Shown: piece after piece, positions 24,851 through 29,347 of the stretch | How the letters are laid out: each line of letters starts with the position of its first letter | Numbering within the stretch: the stretch's first letter is position 1 | NCBI GenBank assembly: GCA_002354035.1 | Contig: DEKU01000065.1 | Location: 1-29,347, forward strand | Direction of reading: 5' to 3' | Length of the DNA: 29,347 nt | Source of the DNA: Bacteroidales bacterium UBA2714 | GTDB taxonomy: Bacteria > Bacteroidota > Bacteroidia > Bacteroidales > P3 | The notes under the pieces: generated by a model | Database searches by the model: none | What the model was told of the DNA's origin: nothing | Seen by the model: the letters and a program-made list of their open reading frames with translations, nothing else | Program-made: the position numbers and the translations under genes

Positions 24851-25003
24851 CTTACTTTTACTTTTTATATTATTACCAATGCAAAAGAGGAGTGGGAAGC
24901 GGGCGATGGACAAGAACAACTCCAAGCATACAGCCTGAACACCAGGTTTTAGCATTTTTTCAAGTGGTTGCAATCACTACAAATCCGTCCACTTTTGCAA
25001 CTG

Positions 25004-25033
25004 CAAAGATACAACTTTTTTCTCATTCGGCAA
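25004..25033 (-). promoter_or_regulatory. Promoter of metK
   Basis: The minus strand reads TTG (25031-25033), 19 nt, then TATCTTTG (25004-25011), a full match to the Bacteroidetes -33/-7 pattern. Transcription would start near 24996 and leave a leader of about 145 nt before the ATG at 24850. Confidence 0.72.
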
Positions 25034-25125
25034 GTATTTTTGTTGCCGCGGGGCTTTTTTCTATTGGCGGAGGCGGCGGGGGCGAGTCCTTGCCTCTCCC
25101 TTCGGTACTCGGTTGACAGATGCCA

Positions 25126-25172
25126 GTTCCCCGTTCCTTCTATATTCAATTAACGAAGAAGTAACGGGGAAC
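25126..25172. repeat. 16 bp inverted repeat between sdhB and metK promoter
   Basis: The arm at 25126-25141 (GTTCCCCGTTCCTTCT) pairs with 25157-25172 with one mismatch, around a 15-nt loop. There is no T run, so it is not a classical terminator. It could be a 3' stabilising structure of the sdhCAB transcript or an operator-like site. The rest of 24851-25280, a 430 bp gap, holds the metK leader and promoter and no convincing gene. Confidence 0.6.
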
Positions 25173-25280
25173 GAGGGTCGAAATGATAGTGGCGTTGCGA
25201 CCGGACGGACTGGAACTACACAATATGCGCCACTCTGGAACCGAGGTATCAGAGTGGTGCATAAGGAATTAGGTGAGTCT

Positions 25281-26039
25281 TTAGTCTCTTCGGTCACGAC
25301 CGAAGAGCTGACCGATCCATTGGCGATTGAGGCGGGCGATGTTCTGCCGTTTGATTTGCTTGGGGCATTCGGCCTCGCAGGCATAGGTGTTGGTGCAGGA
25401 GCCGAAGCCGAGTTCGTCCATCTTCATGACCATCTTGCGGACGCGGTCGGCGGCCTCGACTTTGCCCTGGGGCAGGAGGGCGAGGTGGCTGACTTTGGCG
25501 CCCACGAAGAGCATGGCGCTGGCGTTCTTGCATGCGGCCACGCAGGCTCCGCAGCCTATGCAGGCGGCGGCGTCCATGGCTTGGTCGGCCTTGTGTTTGG
25601 GGATGGGGATGGTGTTGGCGTCGGGCACACCGCCGGTGGTGGTGCTGATATAGCCTCCGGCCTGGATTATCTTGTCGAAGGCGGTGCGGTCCACCACGAG
25701 GTCGCGGATGACGGGGAAGGGTTTGGCGCGCCAGGGTTCAATCCAGATTTCGTCGCCGTCGTGGAACTTGCGCATGTGGAGCTGGCAGGTGGTGATGCCG
25801 TCGTCGTTGCCGTGGGGACGGCCGTTGATGTAGAGGCCGCACATGCCGCAGATGCCTTCGCGGCAGTCGTTGTCGAAGCAGACGGGGTGGGCTATGCGGT
25901 CGTTGGTGAGGTGTTCGTTGAGGATGTCGAGCATCTCGAGGAAGGAGCATTCGGGCGATATGTTGTCGAGCTGGTAGGTCTCGAAATGGCCTTTGGCGCG
26001 GGCGTTTTCCTGCCGCCAGATATGTAATGTGAATTTCAT
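25281..26039 (-). CDS. sdhB: Succinate dehydrogenase/fumarate reductase iron-sulfur subunit
   Basis: This subunit carries electrons between the flavin of SdhA and the quinone/heme of SdhC through three clusters. The [2Fe-2S] ligands lie in DNDCREGICGMC and a later TTCQL. The [4Fe-4S] site is CIGCGACVAAC and the [3Fe-4S]/second site is CTNTYACEAECPK. The 252-residue length is normal for the Bacteroidetes/epsilon-type (SQR/QFR type B) enzymes. In Bacteroides-like anaerobes this complex usually runs as fumarate reductase, ending the succinate/propionate pathway, and that direction is inferred here. It is the last gene of sdhCAB, starting 3 bp after sdhA. The C-terminal codons and stop lie in a short hairpin (CTCTTCGGT...ACCGAAGAG). 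Confidence 0.96.
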   Translation of the reverse strand: MKFTLHIWRQENARAKGHFETYQLDNISPECSFLEMLDILNEHLTNDRIAHPVCFDNDCREGICGMCGLYINGRPHGNDDGITTCQLHMRKFHDGDEIWIEPWRAKPFPVIRDLVVDRTAFDKIIQAGGYISTTTGGVPDANTIPIPKHKADQAMDAAACIGCGACVAACKNASAMLFVGAKVSHLALLPQGKVEAADRVRKMVMKMDELGFGSCTNTYACEAECPKQIKRQNIARLNRQWIGQLFGRDRRD

Positions 26040-26042
26040 GGC

Positions 26043-27998
<1,956 letters not shown>

Positions 27999-28026
27999 TG
28001 CAATCAGTATTAAGGTTGGGAAAGGG

Positions 28027-28986
28027 CTATAAACCAAGATAAACTAAAATGGGAACGGCGACAAACATGAGGCAGACGACCCAAGCGTAGATCTGGCCGA
28101 GGATGTCGATAGCCTTGCCGTATTTGTAGTTGCTGAGGCCGAGGGTCTGGAAAGCCGAGGGGAGCGCATGGCGCATGTGGAGGAAAAGAGCCACGAAGGT
28201 GATGAGATAGAGCAGCACCATGACGGGGTTGTGGAAAAGCTGCCGCACCATGAAGTAGAAGTCGGGCTCAGGGTCGCTCTCGGGCATCACCCGGCGGAGC
28301 ATCTGGCGGTCGTCGTAGGTGAGGTGGCGAATCCACTGGCGGTCTTCGCTGAAGTTGCCCTCTTCGTAGGCATGCTGCACGAGGGTCATGACGGAGAGCT
28401 TGTCGCGGAGGCCGGCAATGTATTCGTCGGTCTCGGCGGCGTCGCCGTTGGCATCGGTGTATTCCGACGCGCTGGACTCAATCTGATTGATGAGCTCTTC
28501 CGGGGTGATGTTCATCTGGTTGGCCATCTGCATCATTTGCATCATCTCCTCGTCCTGGAGTTTCTCCACTTTGACCATGTACTCGCCTTTGACCCATCCG
28601 AGTTTGACGAAATAGAACTGGCAGAAGTGCATGACAAGGAAGGCGAAAATGAGGATGCCGGTCCACATCATGAGCTTGGAGCCGGGATGGGTCTTGCTGC
28701 GGCCGGGCTGATGGTAGCGCACGGGACGGGCCAGGCGGTTGGTGATCCAAAGCCATGCCGTAAAGCAGATGTGCAGGGCTATAAAACCGAGGAGGATAAT
28801 CTCGAAGACTTTGACGATGTAGTTGGTGCCCATGAAGTGGCAGAAGGCACTGTACCACGCACCATCATCGTGACGGAGCACAAGCATGTTGGCGCTGGCA
28901 TGTAACAGGATGAAGATGAGCAGGAAGCCCCCTAAGAGGGCGACACAAATCTTCTTTGAAATGGAATGGATTTTGGGTAAATTCAT
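28027..28986 (-). CDS. sdhC: Succinate dehydrogenase/fumarate reductase cytochrome b subunit with an insertion
   Basis: This di-heme membrane anchor has five hydrophobic helices and candidate heme ligands H29, H72, H120 and H270 or H273, in the pattern of the B. subtilis/Wolinella type. The start at 28986 (MNLPKIHSISKK) is preferred over 29010. Bacteroidetes SdhC proteins are usually ~220-240 residues, while this one is 319. The excess lies between the third and fourth helices (about residues 138-244). It is a charged, methionine-rich and probably helical stretch (EEMMQMMQMANQMNITPEEL, then acidic TDANGDAAETDEY). The flanking helices, such as VRQLFHNPVMVLLYLITF, match the family well, so the reading frame is correct. 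The insertion's role is unknown. The gene lies 40 bp after nqrF, close enough for co-transcription, though no promoter is clear. Confidence 0.93.
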   Translation of the reverse strand: MNLPKIHSISKKICVALLGGFLLIFILLHASANMLVLRHDDGAWYSAFCHFMGTNYIVKVFEIILLGFIALHICFTAWLWITNRLARPVRYHQPGRSKTHPGSKLMMWTGILIFAFLVMHFCQFYFVKLGWVKGEYMVKVEKLQDEEMMQMMQMANQMNITPEELINQIESSASEYTDANGDAAETDEYIAGLRDKLSVMTLVQHAYEEGNFSEDRQWIRHLTYDDRQMLRRVMPESDPEPDFYFMVRQLFHNPVMVLLYLITFVALFLHMRHALPSAFQTLGLSNYKYGKAIDILGQIYAWVVCLMFVAVPILVYLGL

Positions 28987-29026
28987 CTTTGTTGATATTA
29001 AATACGACAATTAATGTTGACTTTGA

Positions 29027-29347
29027 TTACTTCTTTGGTGCACCGCCGCCGAAATCATCGTAAAGGATGTTTTCGGGGGCTACGCCGAGGTTGTCGAGCA
29101 TGTTCACTACTGCCGAACTCATGGGTCCGGGACCGCACATGTAGTATTCGATGTCCTCGGGAGCGGGATGGTTTTTGAGATAAGTCTCGTACATCACATT
29201 GTGGACGAAGCCCGCAGTGTAAGGGACACCTGCCTGGTCGGCGGCGGGGTCGGGACGGTCGAGAGCCAGATGGAAGTGGAAGTTGGGGAAGTCTTTTTCC
29301 AGTTGGCGGAAGTCATCGAGATAGAACACCTCGTTGAGGGCGCGGGC
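29027..29347 (-). CDS. nqrF: Na+-translocating NADH:quinone reductase subunit F, C-terminal part (runs off the window)
   Basis: The open frame continues past the right edge, so only the last ~106 residues are seen. They are the end of the ferredoxin-NAD(P)+ reductase domain: ARALNEVFYLDDF, FHFHLALDRPDP, YYMCGPGPMSSAVVNML, then LGVAPENILYDDFGG. This closely matches the NADH-binding end of NqrF, which passes electrons from NADH via FAD and a [2Fe-2S] cluster into the Na+-pumping complex. A phenol hydroxylase-type reductase is a weaker alternative, since the DDFGG end is typical of NqrF. It is likely the last gene of an nqr operon to the right. Its position next to sdhCAB fits an NADH-to-fumarate respiratory chain. 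Confidence 0.9.
   Translation of the reverse strand, partial: ARALNEVFYLDDFRQLEKDFPNFHFHLALDRPDPAADQAGVPYTAGFVHNVMYETYLKNHPAPEDIEYYMCGPGPMSSAVVNMLDNLGVAPENILYDDFGGGAPKK

Noticed and set aside
24851..24973. Longer N-terminus for metK
   Set aside because: The extra 41 residues have no MetK similarity and lie in the transcribed leader. MSYFFTSESVSEGHPDK is the family start.
24851..24996. SAM riboswitch before metK
   Set aside because: No SAM-I, SAM-II or SAM-IV-like core could be recognised by eye, so it is reported only as an open question.
24949..25024. A 25-residue Cys-rich minus-strand ORF (starting MRKKLYLCSCKSG)
   Set aside because: It overlaps the metK -7 box and the region just downstream, has no promoter of its own, and is short enough to be chance, although its Cys content is eye-catching.
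25113..26027. Plus-strand 304-codon ORF over sdhB
   Set aside because: It is antisense to sdhB, whose three iron-sulfur motifs are intact.

Overview
The window looks like a chromosomal segment of a Bacteroidota bacterium, most likely an anaerobic, host-associated Bacteroidales. The evidence is the type IX secretion (T9SS) C-terminal sorting domains on two large secreted proteins, start sites without Shine-Dalgarno sequences, several TAnnTTTG (-7) promoter boxes (two with a TTG element exactly 19 nt upstream), a DUF4491 protein, an Na+-NQR subunit next to a Bacteroidetes-type sdhCAB operon, and the long TGS/nucleoside-kinase fusion typical of this phylum. No tRNA, rRNA, CRISPR array or transposase was recognised.

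Layout. Positions 1-150 hold a tandem copy of a hairpin-bearing repeat. Then come a 1008-residue secreted Sel1-repeat protein (minus), a divergent nucleoside kinase (plus), a convergent secreted GH20-like glycosidase (minus), and a plus-strand pair, low-molecular-weight protein tyrosine phosphatase plus aat, coupled by an ATGA overlap. Positions 9255-16142 encode a 2295-residue T9SS adhesin-like protein built of seven FN3/jelly-roll modules, three InlB/Flg_new-like repeats and a sorting domain. A convergent 466-residue T9SS cargo protein (minus) and a small upstream ORF follow.

Positions 18241-18880 are a rearrangement scar. A ~550 bp, ~97% identical copy of the end of the adhesin gene, its terminator and the 3' end of the 466-residue gene is joined, at the 8-base string gcgacgtg, to the last 30 codons of a second, otherwise missing, phosphatase. 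A second, diverged aat gene with a TTG start follows directly. So an ancient phosphatase-aat pair seems to have been duplicated and the second phosphatase later overwritten by copied T9SS-gene DNA.

Positions 19672-21701 are more AT-rich and form a compact cassette: promoter, a short six-cysteine peptide with a hydrophobic C-terminal segment, a secreted thioredoxin-fold (TlpA-like, CTGC) protein, a truncated DUF1573 domain, and a strong bidirectional terminator. Both ends carry apparent frameshifts or odd starts. This is the best candidate for an undescribed system: an exported Cys-rich peptide with its own thiol oxidoreductase.

The right third is metabolic and all on the minus strand: metK, DUF4491, pdxJ and a nitroreductase-like lipoprotein (SAM, vitamin B6 and flavin redox), and upstream of these the 3' end of nqrF followed by sdhC-sdhA-sdhB. 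The latter fits anaerobic respiration by Na+-NQR and fumarate reductase. SdhC carries an unusual ~100-residue insertion. A dispersed repeat built on AATGTGTT units in inverted orientation lies at the 3' ends of the nucleoside kinase and metK genes, with a trace just before the second aat.
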